Assembly (NCBI RefSeq): GCF_027922365.1
Contig: NZ_BSFN01000003.1
Coordinates: 87,383 to 151,382 of the forward strand
DNA length: 64,000 nucleotides
Source: Pseudomonas turukhanskensis
GTDB lineage: Bacteria; Pseudomonadota; Gammaproteobacteria; Pseudomonadales; Pseudomonadaceae
Reading direction: 5' to 3'
The position numbers and the translations under genes are program-made. Of this stretch, positions 51,684-62,119 are shown piece after piece. Numbering within the stretch: the stretch's first letter is position 1; every line of letters begins with the position of its first letter. The notes below the pieces were generated by a model, which worked only from the letters and a program-made list of their open reading frames with translations, was not told where the DNA came from and did not search any database.

Positions 51684-53558
51684 ATGCTGCAGAACATCAG
51701 GGACAATTCACAAGGCTGGATTGCCAAGACCATTATCGGTGTCATTGTTGCCTTGATGGCATTCACGGGCATCGAGGCTATTTTTACCTCGCAAAGCACC
51801 AAGCAACAGGCTGCCAAGGTCAACGGTGAAGAAGTCAGCCAGAACGAACTGAGTCAGGCCATGGAAGCCCAGCGCCGTCAGTTGATGCAACGCCTCGGCA
51901 AAGATTTCGACGCGTCCTTGCTGGACGACAAACTGCTGCGTGAAGCGGCGTTGAAAGGTTTGATCGAACGCAAACTGCTGCTGCAAAGCACCAAAGACTC
52001 CCACTTCGCTTTCTCCGAAAAAGCGCTGGATCAGTTGATTCTCAACACCCCCGAGTTTCAGGTTGACGGCAAATTCAACGCCGATCGTTACGATCAGGTT
52101 ATTCGTCAGATGGGCCATACCCGTCTGGAATTCCGTCAGATGCTTGAGCAGGAAATGCTTATCGGCCAACTGCGTGCAGGGATATCCGGTAGCGGTTTCG
52201 TTACCGATGAAGAGGTGCAGAACTTTGCCCGTCTGGAAAAACAGACCCGCGATTTCGCTACCCTGACGCTCAAGGCCGACCCGAAAGCGGTGAAGCTGTC
52301 TGACGATGAAATCAAGGCGTACTACGACGAGAACGCCAGCCAGTTCATGAGCCCTGAGCAGGTGGTGCTCGACTACATAGAGTTGAAGAAAGATGCGTTC
52401 TTCAGCAAGGTCGAGGTCAAGGACGAAGATCTGCAAGCGGCCTACCAGAAGGAAATCGCCAACCTGGCTGAGCAGCGTGACGCCGCGCATATCCTCATCG
52501 AGGTAAATGACAAGCAGACCGACGCCCAGGCCAAAGCGAAGATCGACGAGATCAAGGCGCGTCTGGACAAGGGTGAAGACTTCGGCAAAGTAGCCAAGGA
52601 AGTTTCTGACGACCTGGGCACTAAAGCCAACGGCGGCGACCTGGGTTACGCCGGCAAAGGTAACTACGACCCGGCCTTCGAAGAGGCGCTGTATGCCTTG
52701 GACAAAGGTGCCGTTTCGGCGCCGGTACGCAGCAGCTTCGGCTGGCACCTCATCAAGCTGCTGGGCGTGCAAGCGCCGGAGGTTCCGACCTTCGCCAGCC
52801 TGAAAGAAAAGCTGACCCGCGATCTGAAAACTGCGCAAGTCGAGCAGAAGTTCGTCGAAGCCAGCAAGGCGTTGGAAGACTCTGCATTCGAAGCCTCCGA
52901 CCTTAGCCAGCCGGCTCAGGAGCAGGGCCTGCAAGTGCAGACCACCGCTGCGTTTGGCCGTGAAGGTGGCGAAGGCCTGACCGCTAACCGCCAGGTGCTG
53001 CAGGCTGCATTCAGCCCTGAAGTGCTGGAAGAAGGCTCCAACAGCGGTGCCATCGAACTGGACCCGGACACCGTGCTGATCGTGCGCGTTAAAGAGCACA
53101 AGAAGCCCGAGCAACAGCCGTTGGAAAAAGTGACCGCCGCCATTCGCGACCACCTGATCCAACTGCGTGCTGCTGAAGCGGTAGAAACCAAAGGCAAAGC
53201 GCTGCTGGCTGATCTGCGCGAGGGCAAAACGCCGGTTGCCCAGGCCAAAGGCGAGCCCGAGTGGAAAGTGGTGGAAGCTGCTACCCGTAGCCAGGAAGGC
53301 GTTGAGCCATCCGTGCTGCAGGCACTGTTCCGCATGGGCAAACCTGAAGCCGCGGACAAGGCCACCTTTGGTGGTGTGACCCTGGCCAACGGCGACTACG
53401 TGGTCATTCAGCTCAAGGGCGTCAGCGAGCCGAAGGACAGCCTGAGCGACGAGGACAAGGCCATGTACCGCCGTTTCCTCGCCTCGCGTAGTGGCCAGCA
53501 GGACTTCGCGGCCTTCCGCGCGGAGCTGGAATCCAAGGCCAAGATCGAACGTTACTAA
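51684..53558 (+). CDS. ppiD: Periplasmic chaperone / peptidyl-prolyl isomerase-like PpiD
   Basis: 624 residues from the ATG at 51684 (GGGGGA upstream). One N-terminal membrane anchor (AKTIIGVIVALMAFTGIEAIF), then SurA-like chaperone domains on both sides of a parvulin domain (about 265-360: AAHILIEVNDKQTDAQAKAKI, LGTKANGGDLGYAGKG, FGWHLIKLLG). Helps newly secreted proteins at the translocon. Confidence 0.96.
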   Translation: MLQNIRDNSQGWIAKTIIGVIVALMAFTGIEAIFTSQSTKQQAAKVNGEEVSQNELSQAMEAQRRQLMQRLGKDFDASLLDDKLLREAALKGLIERKLLLQSTKDSHFAFSEKALDQLILNTPEFQVDGKFNADRYDQVIRQMGHTRLEFRQMLEQEMLIGQLRAGISGSGFVTDEEVQNFARLEKQTRDFATLTLKADPKAVKLSDDEIKAYYDENASQFMSPEQVVLDYIELKKDAFFSKVEVKDEDLQAAYQKEIANLAEQRDAAHILIEVNDKQTDAQAKAKIDEIKARLDKGEDFGKVAKEVSDDLGTKANGGDLGYAGKGNYDPAFEEALYALDKGAVSAPVRSSFGWHLIKLLGVQAPEVPTFASLKEKLTRDLKTAQVEQKFVEASKALEDSAFEASDLSQPAQEQGLQVQTTAAFGREGGEGLTANRQVLQAAFSPEVLEEGSNSGAIELDPDTVLIVRVKEHKKPEQQPLEKVTAAIRDHLIQLRAAEAVETKGKALLADLREGKTPVAQAKGEPEWKVVEAATRSQEGVEPSVLQALFRMGKPEAADKATFGGVTLANGDYVVIQLKGVSEPKDSLSDEDKAMYRRFLASRSGQQDFAAFRAELESKAKIERY

Positions 53559-53572
53559 CGCTCGCTTTTAGC

Positions 53573-53611
53573 CAATAAAAAACCCCGCCAAGTGCAGGGT
53601 TTTTTATTGGG
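53573..53611. terminator. Terminator after ppiD
   Basis: 14-bp perfect stem CCAATAAAAAACCC/GGGTTTTTTATTGG; A-rich on one side and T-rich on the other, so usable in both directions. Confidence 0.85.
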
Positions 53612-53707
53612 TTCGATTCGTTAGCTTTTGATTGTGAAAAGTCTCAGCAGCAGTGCAAATCAAGATCATGCGGGCTAGAGCAGGGCGAGGCCAACACGGC
53701 CCCGGCA

Positions 53708-53763
53708 AAAATGCGTTTTGAAGCGCAGTTGGCTGTAGCCAATCAGCATTCAAAACGCATTTT
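53708..53763. repeat. Long nested stem-loop downstream of fabI
   Basis: Outer arms AAAATGCGTTTTGAA (53708-53722) and TTCAAAACGCATTTT (53749-53763) pair over 15 bases. A second hairpin TTGGCT-GT-AGCCAA sits inside (53729-53742). On the minus strand it is followed by TTTTTGCC, so it may be the fabI terminator, or a small mobile repeat. No gene in this 247-base gap. Confidence 0.65.
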
Positions 53764-53805
53764 CAACGCGGCCACGCCGACGCACAGCCGATCGTTTGGT
53801 AACCC

Positions 53806-54600
53806 TTACTCTTCGATGCTACCCATGGCGGTGGTATTGAAACCGCCGTCTACATAGGTAATTTCACCACTGATACCCGACGCCAGGTCCGAGCACAGGA
53901 ACGCGCCCACGTTACCGACTTCTTCGATGGTCACGTTGCGACGCAGCGGGGTTTGCGCTTCGTTGGCGGCGAGCATCTTGCGGAAGCTCTTGATGCCCGA
54001 GGCCGCCAGGGTGCGGATAGGGCCGGCGGAGATGCAGTTAACGCGCGTGCCTTCCGGGCCGAGGCTGCCGGCCAGGTAACGTACGCCGGCCTCCAGGCTG
54101 GCCTTGGCCATGCCCATTACGTTGTAGTTCGGCATGGTGCGCTCGGCACCGAGGTAGGAGAGGGTGAGCAGGCTGCCGTTGCGGCCTTTCATCAGCTCGC
54201 GGCCGGCTTTGGCCAGGGCTACAAAGCTGTAGGCGCTGATGTCGTGGGCAATTCGAAAGCCATCACGGGTGGTGACTTCGGTGAAGTCGCCATTCAGTTG
54301 GTCGCCCGGGGCGAAGCCAACCGAATGCACGATCACGTCCAGGCCATCCCACTTCTTGCCGAGCTCGACGAACACGTTGGCGATTTCTTCGTCGCTGGCC
54401 ACGTCGCACGGGAAGCACAGTTCGGGGCTCGAGCCCCAGCCGGCAGCGAATTCTTCCACGCGGCCTTTGAGCTTTTCGTTCTGGTAGGTGAAGGCGAGTT
54501 CAGCACCCTCGCGATGCATCGCGGCAGCGATGCCGGATGCGATGGACAGTTTGCTAGCGACACCGACGATCAGTACGCGCTTACCGGCGAGAAAACCCAT
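53806..54600 (-). CDS. fabI: Enoyl-ACP reductase (NADH) FabI
   Basis: 264 residues completing each cycle of fatty acid elongation. Rossmann start [24 protein letters not shown]; catalytic Tyr149, Tyr159 and Lys166 in [24 protein letters not shown], corresponding to Tyr146/Tyr156/Lys163 of E. coli. Triclosan target type. Faces ppiD tail to tail. Confidence 0.98.
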   Translation of the reverse strand: MGFLAGKRVLIVGVASKLSIASGIAAAMHREGAELAFTYQNEKLKGRVEEFAAGWGSSPELCFPCDVASDEEIANVFVELGKKWDGLDVIVHSVGFAPGDQLNGDFTEVTTRDGFRIAHDISAYSFVALAKAGRELMKGRNGSLLTLSYLGAERTMPNYNVMGMAKASLEAGVRYLAGSLGPEGTRVNCISAGPIRTLAASGIKSFRKMLAANEAQTPLRRNVTIEEVGNVGAFLCSDLASGISGEITYVDGGFNTTAMGSIEE

Positions 54601-54629
54601 GGTGTTATTCCTCTTCCTGCTTTCAAGGA

Positions 54630-56273
54630 TTAATCGGCAGTGGCTGGTGCCAGGAAAGCGGCTTCCAGCAACTGCTGCGTATATACGTGTTGCGGGGCGG
54701 CGAAGATGTCCTCGGCTGGCCCCTGTTCCACAACCCGACCATGCTTGACCACCATCAAGTGGTGACTCAGCGCCTTGACCACCGCCAGGTCATGGCTGAT
54801 GAACAGGTAGGTCAGGTTGTACTTGCGCTGCAGCGATCGCAGTAATTCCACCACCTGGCGCTGCACGGTACGGTCCAGTGCCGAGGTGGGCTCATCCAGC
54901 AGAATCAATGCCGGTTTGAGCACAAGTGCCCGGGCGATGGCGATTCGCTGCCGTTGCCCACCGGAAAACTCGTGGGGGTAGCGGTGCCGGGTTTCCGGAT
55001 CCAGACCTACCTCCAGGAGTGCATCGATTATTGCCTGCTCCTGTTCTTCTTCACTGCCCATCTTATGGATGCGCAGCCCTTCGCCGATGATCTGACACAC
55101 CGACATCCGTGGGCTCAAGCTGCCGAACGGGTCCTGAAACACCACCTGCATCTGGCGCCGCAATGGCCGCACCTGATGCTGGGTCAGGCCGTGCAAATCC
55201 TGGCCTTGAAAGCAGATCGCACCCTGGCTTGCGATAAGTCGCAAGATGGCCAGCCCCAAGGTGGACTTGCCGGAACCGCTTTCGCCCACAATGCCCAGGG
55301 TCTGGCCCTGATGCAGGCTGAAGTTGATACCGTCCACTGCTTTCACATGATCGACCGTACGGCGCAGCACGCCTTTCTTGATCGGAAACCACACCCGCAG
55401 GTCATCGACTACCAGCACTGGCTTGCCGGCCGCGTTGGCGACCGGCTTGCCGCTGGGCTCGGCACCGAGCAGTTCCTGGGTATAAGGATGCTGCGGATTG
55501 GAGAACAGCTCATCGCATGACGCCTGTTCGACGATCACTCCGCGCTGCATGACACATACGCGGTGCGCAATTCGCTTCACCAGGTTGAGATCGTGGGTAA
55601 TCAGCAGCAGCGCCATGCCCAGACGCGCCTGCAAATCCTTGAGCAATTCGAGGATTTTCAGCTGCACCGTCACATCCAGCGCCGTGGTCGGTTCGTCGGC
55701 AATCAGCAGCTCCGGCTCGTTGGCCAGGGCCATGGCAATCATTACTCGCTGCCGTTGGCCGCCAGAGAGCTCGTGTGGCAGCGCTTTTAGACGTTTATGC
55801 GGCTCGGGTATGCCCACCAGCTCCAACAGCTCCAGCGTGCGCTTGGTGGCCGCTTTGCCGCTAAGGCCTTTGTGCAGGGCGAGCACTTCGTTGATCTGCT
55901 TTTCGATGTTATGCAGCGGGTTCAACGAGGTCATCGGCTCCTGGAAAATCATGGCGATGCGGTTGCCGCGGATATGCCGCAGCTTTTTCTCGTTGACCGT
56001 CAGCAAGTCGTGCCCGGCATAGCGAATACTGCCAGCCGGATGGCGTGCGAGCGGGTAGGGCAGCAGGCGCAGAATCGAGTGCGCTGTTACAGATTTGCCC
56101 GAGCCGCTTTCGCCCACCAGCGCCAGGGTTTCGCCCCGGCGGATATCAAAGTTCAGGTCATGCACCACGCATTGGCTACTGGTGCCGGTGACGAACTCCA
56201 CGGCCAGGTCGCGCACTTCAATCAGGTTTTCCGGCGCGGTATTGTCAGCCGTTTTGTTGGAAGGCTTGGCCAT
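54630..56273 (-). CDS. nppD: Peptide ABC importer ATPase with two nucleotide-binding domains (NppD/YejF-like)
   Basis: 547 residues from the ATG at 56273. Two complete ABC domains: Walker A GESGSGKS near residues 47 and 330, each with its own signature ([18 protein letters not shown]) and Walker B ([24 protein letters not shown]), and OPN-type C-terminal extensions. Last gene of a five-gene leftward importer operon like P. aeruginosa nppA1A2BCD, which imports peptidyl-nucleoside antibiotics and microcin C-like peptides. Confidence 0.9.
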   Translation of the reverse strand: MAKPSNKTADNTAPENLIEVRDLAVEFVTGTSSQCVVHDLNFDIRRGETLALVGESGSGKSVTAHSILRLLPYPLARHPAGSIRYAGHDLLTVNEKKLRHIRGNRIAMIFQEPMTSLNPLHNIEKQINEVLALHKGLSGKAATKRTLELLELVGIPEPHKRLKALPHELSGGQRQRVMIAMALANEPELLIADEPTTALDVTVQLKILELLKDLQARLGMALLLITHDLNLVKRIAHRVCVMQRGVIVEQASCDELFSNPQHPYTQELLGAEPSGKPVANAAGKPVLVVDDLRVWFPIKKGVLRRTVDHVKAVDGINFSLHQGQTLGIVGESGSGKSTLGLAILRLIASQGAICFQGQDLHGLTQHQVRPLRRQMQVVFQDPFGSLSPRMSVCQIIGEGLRIHKMGSEEEQEQAIIDALLEVGLDPETRHRYPHEFSGGQRQRIAIARALVLKPALILLDEPTSALDRTVQRQVVELLRSLQRKYNLTYLFISHDLAVVKALSHHLMVVKHGRVVEQGPAEDIFAAPQHVYTQQLLEAAFLAPATAD

Positions 56274-56274
56274 G

Positions 56275-57306
56275 TTATTTCCTCGGGTCGAAGGCATCGC
56301 GAGCAGCCTCGCCGATAAACACCAACAGGGTCAGCATCAGGCCCAGCACGGCAAATGCGCTGATGCCCAGCCACGGCGCCTGGGTATTGGCTTTGCCCTG
56401 GGCCACCAGCTCACCCAGCGATGGCGAGCCGGCCGGCAGGCCGAAGCCCAAAAAATCCAGGGCGGTCAGGGTGCCGATGGCGCCGGTCAGAATGAACGGC
56501 AGAAACGTCATGGTGGAGATCATGGCGTTGGGCAGAATGTGGCGGAACATGATGCCGCTGTTCTCCATGCCCAGCGCGCGGGCGGCGCGCACGTATTCCA
56601 GGTTGCGCCCGCGCAGGAACTCGGCCCGCACCACGTCCACCAGGCTCATCCAGGAGAACAGCAGCATGATGCCCAGCAACCACCAGAAATTGGGCTGCAC
56701 AAAGCTGGCGAGGATGATCAGCAGGTACAGCACCGGCAATCCCGACCACACCTCAAGAAAGCGTTGCCCTAGCAGGTCGACCCAACCGCCATAGAAACCC
56801 TGCAGCGCGCCGGTCACCACCCCGATGATGGAGCTGAACACCGTCAACGTCAGGGCGAACAGCACCGAAATACGGAAGCCATAAATCACCCGCGCCAACA
56901 CATCGCGGCCCTGGTCATCGGTGCCTAGCCAGTTGTCGGCCGAGGGCGGCGCGGGGGCGGGCACCTTGAGGTCGTAGTTGATGGTGGCGTAGCTGAACGG
57001 GATAAGCGGCCACACCGTCCAGCCGTCTTTCTGCGCGATCAGCTCGCGGATATAGGGGCTTTTGTAGTTGGCCTCCAGCGGGAATTCGCCGCCAAAGGTG
57101 GTTTCCGGATAGCGCTTGAACACCGGGAAATACCAGCCGCCGTCATAGTGCACCACCAGCGGTTTGTCGTTGGCGATCAGTTCGGCGCCCAGGCTCAACA
57201 CAAACAGCGCCACGAACAACCACAGCGACCACCAACCCCGCTTGTGCGCCTTCAGGCGTTCGAAGCGGCGACGGTTGAGAGGTGACATTTTCAATGCAGT
57301 GCCCAT
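56275..57306 (-). CDS. nppC: Peptide ABC importer permease (NppC/YejE-like)
   Basis: 343 residues; membrane helix near 25-45 (WWSLWLFVALFVLSLGAELIA), a large periplasmic loop (about 50-125), then five more helices. Coupling loop EYVRAARALGMENSGIMFRHILPNAM is typical of dipeptide permeases. Ends one base before the ATPase start and begins 2 bases after the first permease. Confidence 0.9.
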   Translation of the reverse strand: MGTALKMSPLNRRRFERLKAHKRGWWSLWLFVALFVLSLGAELIANDKPLVVHYDGGWYFPVFKRYPETTFGGEFPLEANYKSPYIRELIAQKDGWTVWPLIPFSYATINYDLKVPAPAPPSADNWLGTDDQGRDVLARVIYGFRISVLFALTLTVFSSIIGVVTGALQGFYGGWVDLLGQRFLEVWSGLPVLYLLIILASFVQPNFWWLLGIMLLFSWMSLVDVVRAEFLRGRNLEYVRAARALGMENSGIMFRHILPNAMISTMTFLPFILTGAIGTLTALDFLGFGLPAGSPSLGELVAQGKANTQAPWLGISAFAVLGLMLTLLVFIGEAARDAFDPRK

Positions 57307-57308
57307 GC

Positions 57309-58382
57309 TCAGCCCTCCCGATTGGCGAAGTCGATCCGAGGATCGACCAGGGTGTAGGTGATGTCACCGATCAACTTCACCACCAGGCCCAGCAAGGTGA
57401 AGATAAACAGCGTGCCGAAAACCACCGGGTAGTCGCGGCTGATCGCCGCTTCGAAGCTCATCAGGCCGAGGCCGTCGAGGGAGAAAATCACTTCAATCAT
57501 CAGCGAGCCGGTAAAGAAAATGCTGATAAACGCCGACGGGAAACCGGCAATGATCAACAGCATGGCGTTGCGAAATACATGGCCGTAGAGGATGGCGTTG
57601 TTGGTCAGGCCCTTGGCCCGCGCTGTCACCACGTACTGTTTGTTGATTTCATCGAGAAAGCTGTTTTTGGTCAGGAAGGTGAGGGTGGCGAAGTTGCCGA
57701 TCACCAGCGCCGTCACCGGCAATACCAGGTGCCAGAAGTAGTCGAGGATCTTTCCGCCCAGGCTCATCTGGTCAAAGTGATTGGACGTCAGTCCGCGCAG
57801 GGGAAACCAGTCGTAGTAACTGCCGCCGGCAAACAGCACGATCAGCAGAATGGCGAACAGAAACGCCGGAATCGCATAGCCCACGATGATCGCCGAGCTG
57901 GTCCACACATCGAACGTGCTGCCATTGCGCATGGCCTTGGCGATGCCCAGCGGAATGGACACCAGGTACATGATCAAGGTGCTCCATAACCCCAGCGAGA
58001 TCGACACCGGCATCTTCTCAACAATCAGGTCGACTACCTTGGCATCGCGGAAAAAGCTGCTGCCAAAGTCGAGCTGGGCATAGCTTTTAAGCATCAGCCA
58101 GAAGCGCTCGGGTGCCGATTTGTCGAAGCCGTACATCTTCTCGATTTCTTTCACCAACTCCGGGTCCAGGCCCTGGGCGCCACGGTAGTTGGAGCCGGCT
58201 ACCGACACCTCGGCACCGCCACCCGAGATGCGGCTGGTGGCGCCTTCGAAGCCTTCGAGCTTGGCGATCATCTGCTCCACCGGACCGCCAGGGGCGGCCT
58301 GGATGATGACGAAGTTGAGCAGCAAGATGCCGAAAAGCGTGGGAATGATCAGCAGCAGGCGCCGCAGAATGTAGGCGAGCAT
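57309..58382 (-). CDS. nppB: Peptide ABC importer permease (NppB/YejB-like)
   Basis: 357 residues, six membrane helices, with the N-terminal [38 protein letters not shown] typical of DppB-type permeases and a large periplasmic segment (about 40-130). Coupling loop [26 protein letters not shown]. Start codon directly abuts the preceding binding-protein gene's stop. Confidence 0.9.
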   Translation of the reverse strand: MLAYILRRLLLIIPTLFGILLLNFVIIQAAPGGPVEQMIAKLEGFEGATSRISGGGAEVSVAGSNYRGAQGLDPELVKEIEKMYGFDKSAPERFWLMLKSYAQLDFGSSFFRDAKVVDLIVEKMPVSISLGLWSTLIMYLVSIPLGIAKAMRNGSTFDVWTSSAIIVGYAIPAFLFAILLIVLFAGGSYYDWFPLRGLTSNHFDQMSLGGKILDYFWHLVLPVTALVIGNFATLTFLTKNSFLDEINKQYVVTARAKGLTNNAILYGHVFRNAMLLIIAGFPSAFISIFFTGSLMIEVIFSLDGLGLMSFEAAISRDYPVVFGTLFIFTLLGLVVKLIGDITYTLVDPRIDFANREG

Positions 58383-60236
58383 TTATTCGGTTTCCTTGGG
58401 TGGTGCCGCGGTTACCGCTTGCGGTTTGCTACCCTCGGCTTTCTCGCTGGTTTGCCACCAGGTCATCATGCCTACGTCATATTTCGGCGTAATGGCAGGC
58501 CGGCCGAACTTGTTCCAGTGGGCGATGCGATAGGTGTCGATGTAGTAGTTGGGAATCACGTAGTTGCCCCACAGCAGTACCCGGTCCAGGGCGCGGGCGT
58601 GAGTGATCAGGCTTTTGCGTGAGTCGGCGCGAATCAGACCTTCTACCAGCTTGTCGATGGCCGGGTCGCGCAAGCCGATGTAGTTGCGGCTGCCCGGGCT
58701 GTCGGCACTGCTGGAATGCCAGTACTCGCGCTGCTCATTGCCTGGCGAGTTGGACTGGCCCCAGGTGGCGGTGGTCATGTCGAAATCACGCGAGCGCATG
58801 CGGTTGACGTACTGGGAGGCGTCGACGCGGCGGATCTGCATATCGATGCCCAGTTCGGCCAGGTTGCGCATAAACGGCAGCAGCACCCGTTCCAGGTTCA
58901 ACTGGTAGAGCATGAACTCGATGGTCAGCGGCTGGCCGTCGGGGCCAACCATCTTGTCGTTTTCGATCTTGTAACCGGCCTCCAGCAGCAGCTTGTAAGC
59001 CTTGCGCTTCTGGTCACGGATCATGCCGTCGCCCGTGGTGACCGGCGGCCTGAATACGTCGGTAAACACCTGGTCGGGAATCTGCCCGCGCAAGGGTTCG
59101 AGCAACTTCAGCTCGTCGGCATCGGGCAGCGCGTGGGCGGCCATGTCCGAGTTTTCGAAGAAGCTGCTGTTGCGTTTATAGGCACCGAAGAACAACTGCT
59201 TGTTCGACCATTCGAAGTCAAATAGTTGGGCGATTGCCTCACGTACGCGTGGGTCCTGAAACTTGGCGCGGCGCAGGTTGAAGGCGAAGGACTGCATGCC
59301 CACCGGGTTCTGGTTGGGCAGCGCTTCCTTGATGATGCGGCCGTCGCGCAGGGCCGGGCTGTCGTAGCCGGTGGCCCAGTCTTTGGCCGAGTACTCGAGG
59401 TTGAAGTCGAATTGCCCGGCCTTGAACGCTTCCAGGGTCACCGAGGTGTCGCGGTAGTAATCCACTTCAATGGTGTCGAAGTTGTAGTAGCCACGATTCA
59501 CCGGCAGGTCCTTGCCCCACCAGTCTTTTACCCGCTCAAAGCGGATGCTGCTGCCCGGCGACACGTTGGTGATGCGGTACGGCCCGCTGCCCAGCGGTAT
59601 TTCGAGGTTGGCTTTACTGAAGTCGCGTGTCGCCCACCAGTGTTTGGGCAGAACCGGCAGCTGGCCGATGATCAGCGGCAACTCACGGTTGCCCGGCTTG
59701 TTGAAGTCGAAGCGCACCGTCAGCGGGCCTTCGGCCACCACCTGGGTGACGTCGGCGTAGTACATGGCGTAGGTCGGGGCGCCTTTGCTGCGCAGGATAT
59801 CGAAGCTGAAAATCACGTCGTCGGCGGTTACAGGCGTGCCGTCGTTGAACTTGGCCTTGGGGTTGAGGAAGAAGCGTACGTAGCTATCATCCGGCGCTTT
59901 CTCGATTTTCTCGGCGAGCAAGCCGTACTCGGTAAACGGCTCGTCGGGGGAGTGGTAGGTCAGGGTGTCGTACAGCAGCGACAACTGATCGGCCTGCATG
60001 CCTTTGGAGATAAACGCATTGAGGCTGTCGAAGCCGCCATTGCCGCTCAGGCGCAACGTGCCGCCCTTGGGCGCGTCGGGGTTCACATAGTCAAAATGAT
60101 GGAAATTGGCCGGGTACTTGGGGGCCTCGTCGTACAGGGTTATGGCATGTTGCGGCGCCGCAGCCGCTGCCAGGCAGACACCGGCGAACAGGGCGCCGCT
60201 GCCAGCGCGCAGCACGGTGCGCAAAAACAAAGTCAT
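58383..60236 (-). CDS. nppA2: Peptide-binding protein, second copy (NppA2/YejA-like)
   Basis: 617 residues from the ATG at 60236; signal peptide MTLFLRTVLRAGSGALFAGV with AAA cleavage. Family-5 solute-binding protein: FDYVNPDAPKGGTLRLSGNGGFDSLN, PVNRGYYNFDTIEVDYYRD, EAFKAGQFDFNLEY. Overlaps the stop of the first copy by ATGA, so both are co-expressed. Charged C-terminal tail. Confidence 0.9.
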   Translation of the reverse strand: MTLFLRTVLRAGSGALFAGVCLAAAAAPQHAITLYDEAPKYPANFHHFDYVNPDAPKGGTLRLSGNGGFDSLNAFISKGMQADQLSLLYDTLTYHSPDEPFTEYGLLAEKIEKAPDDSYVRFFLNPKAKFNDGTPVTADDVIFSFDILRSKGAPTYAMYYADVTQVVAEGPLTVRFDFNKPGNRELPLIIGQLPVLPKHWWATRDFSKANLEIPLGSGPYRITNVSPGSSIRFERVKDWWGKDLPVNRGYYNFDTIEVDYYRDTSVTLEAFKAGQFDFNLEYSAKDWATGYDSPALRDGRIIKEALPNQNPVGMQSFAFNLRRAKFQDPRVREAIAQLFDFEWSNKQLFFGAYKRNSSFFENSDMAAHALPDADELKLLEPLRGQIPDQVFTDVFRPPVTTGDGMIRDQKRKAYKLLLEAGYKIENDKMVGPDGQPLTIEFMLYQLNLERVLLPFMRNLAELGIDMQIRRVDASQYVNRMRSRDFDMTTATWGQSNSPGNEQREYWHSSSADSPGSRNYIGLRDPAIDKLVEGLIRADSRKSLITHARALDRVLLWGNYVIPNYYIDTYRIAHWNKFGRPAITPKYDVGMMTWWQTSEKAEGSKPQAVTAAPPKETE

Positions 60237-62062
60237 AGAGCCTTCTCCGTGGGCTTCAGCCACCAGGCGCGCAACCCGAGGGTGTAAGGCGGCGTGGTGA
60301 CGAAGGCGAACCGGTTGCGGTACGCCAGGCGGTGGTAGTTGAGGTACCAGTTGGGAATCATGTAGTGCTGCGACAGCAGCACGCGGTCCAGGGCGCGGGT
60401 GGCGGCCACCTGCTCATCGCGGGTCTGGGCTGCCAGCAGGCTTTCCAGCAGGCTGTCGACCACCGGGCTGCGTACGCCCGCGTAGTTCTTGCTGCCTTTG
60501 ATGGCGGCTTGGCTTGAGTGGAAGTACTGCCATTGTTCCAGGCCCGGGCTCAGGTTTTGCTGCAGCGTCATCAAAATCATGTCGAAGTCGAATTGGTCCA
60601 GCCGCTGTTTATATTGCGCCCGGTCCACGGTGCGCAAGTGGGCCTGTATGCCAATGCTGGCGAGGTTTTCCACATAGGGCTGAAGGATGCGTTCCAGGTT
60701 TGGGTTAACCAGCAGCAGTTCGAAGCGCAGCGGTTCGCCCTTGGCGTTTTGCAGGCGTTGGCCGTTTAGCTTCCAGCCGGCGTCGGCTAATAGACCCAGC
60801 GCTCGCCTGAGGGTTTCGCGCGGGATGCCATTGCCCTGGGTTTTGGGTACCACGAATGGTTCGCTGAAGAGGGTGGTAGGCAGTTGCTCGCGAAACACCG
60901 ACAACAGCAGCCACTCTCGCCCCTCGGGTTTGCCGCTGGCGCTGAACTCGCTATTGGGGAAATAACTGGTGGCGCGGGTGTAGGCATCGTTGAACAGGGT
61001 GCGATTGGTCCATTCGAAATCCAGCATCAGCCCCATGGCTTCGCGCACCTTGCTGTCGGCAAAGGCCGCGCGGCGGGTGTTCATGAAAAGGCCTTGGCTC
61101 TGGGTGGGAATCTGGTGCGGAATCTGCGCGCGAATCACGTCACCGCGTTTCACCGCCGGGAAACGGTAACCGTTGGCCCAGTTCTTGGCCTGGTGCTCTA
61201 TATAAAAGTCGAATTCCCCGGCCTTGAACGCCTCGAATGCGACGTCGCTGTCGCGGTAGAACTCCACTTCCATACGGTCGAAATTGTATTTGCCACGGTT
61301 TACCGGCAGGTCTTTGCCCCACCAGTCTTTCACCCGCTCAAACACCAGGCTGCGGCCAGGCGAAACCTGGGTAATTCTGTACGGCCCGCTGGTAACCGGC
61401 GCATCAAAGGTGGTGGCCTTGAAGTCGCGGTCTTTCCAATAGTGTTGCGGCAACACCGGCAACTCGCCCAGGCGCAGAATCAGCAATGGGTTACCGGCGC
61501 GCTTGAGCACAAAGCGGATGCGGTGGCGGTCGAGAATATCCACCCGCGCCACTTCCTGCAGGCTGGTGCGGTACTGCGGATGACCTTGTTTAAGCAGGGT
61601 GCGATAGGAAAACGCCACGTCATAGGCGGTGACCGGCTTGCCATCGTTGAAGCGCGCCTCGGGGCGCAGGTTGAACACCACCCAGCTGCGATCTTCGCTG
61701 TATTCCACCGACCTGGCGATCAGGCCGTAACTAGACGCCGCTTCGTCGCCCGACGGGTCGTACTGGCCGGTGCCAGCCATCAGCGGTTCATTCAGCTCGC
61801 CAATGCCGTACTGGGCGAAGTTGGGAGTAGACGAAGGGCTGCTACCCTTGAAGGTATAAGGGTTTAGAGTATCGAAGGTGCCAAATGCCATCACGCGGAT
61901 CGTGCCGCCTTTGGGCGCGTCGGGGTTAACCCAATCGAAGTGGGTAAAGCTGGCGGGGTACTTGAGCGTGCCGAACTGGGCATAACCGTGACTTTCGCTG
62001 ATGGTCGCGAAAGCAGGAACGCACATAGCCACACTCAGAAGTAGCGAAAGGAGGCAACGCAT
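60233..62062 (-). CDS. nppA1: Peptide-binding protein, first copy (NppA1/YejA-like)
   Basis: 609 residues from the ATG at 62062; signal peptide MRCLLSLLLSVAMCVPAFA. Paralogous to the next gene along its length (FDWVNPDAPKGGTIRVMAFGTFDTLN, PVNRGKYNFDRMEVEFYRD, EAFKAGEFDFYIEH). The two copies probably widen the peptide range of one permease. First gene of the operon. Confidence 0.9.
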   Translation of the reverse strand: MRCLLSLLLSVAMCVPAFATISESHGYAQFGTLKYPASFTHFDWVNPDAPKGGTIRVMAFGTFDTLNPYTFKGSSPSSTPNFAQYGIGELNEPLMAGTGQYDPSGDEAASSYGLIARSVEYSEDRSWVVFNLRPEARFNDGKPVTAYDVAFSYRTLLKQGHPQYRTSLQEVARVDILDRHRIRFVLKRAGNPLLILRLGELPVLPQHYWKDRDFKATTFDAPVTSGPYRITQVSPGRSLVFERVKDWWGKDLPVNRGKYNFDRMEVEFYRDSDVAFEAFKAGEFDFYIEHQAKNWANGYRFPAVKRGDVIRAQIPHQIPTQSQGLFMNTRRAAFADSKVREAMGLMLDFEWTNRTLFNDAYTRATSYFPNSEFSASGKPEGREWLLLSVFREQLPTTLFSEPFVVPKTQGNGIPRETLRRALGLLADAGWKLNGQRLQNAKGEPLRFELLLVNPNLERILQPYVENLASIGIQAHLRTVDRAQYKQRLDQFDFDMILMTLQQNLSPGLEQWQYFHSSQAAIKGSKNYAGVRSPVVDSLLESLLAAQTRDEQVAATRALDRVLLSQHYMIPNWYLNYHRLAYRNRFAFVTTPPYTLGLRAWWLKPTEKAL

Positions 62063-62119
62063 CAGGCTAGGTGGTCCGTTCCGTAGCGGCATTGGGCTTC
62101 GTGCCGGTACAGTAACAGC

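Noticed and set aside
59226..60287. 353-codon rightward frame opposite the peptide-binding protein gene
   Set aside because: Shadow of nppA2; no signal or domain.
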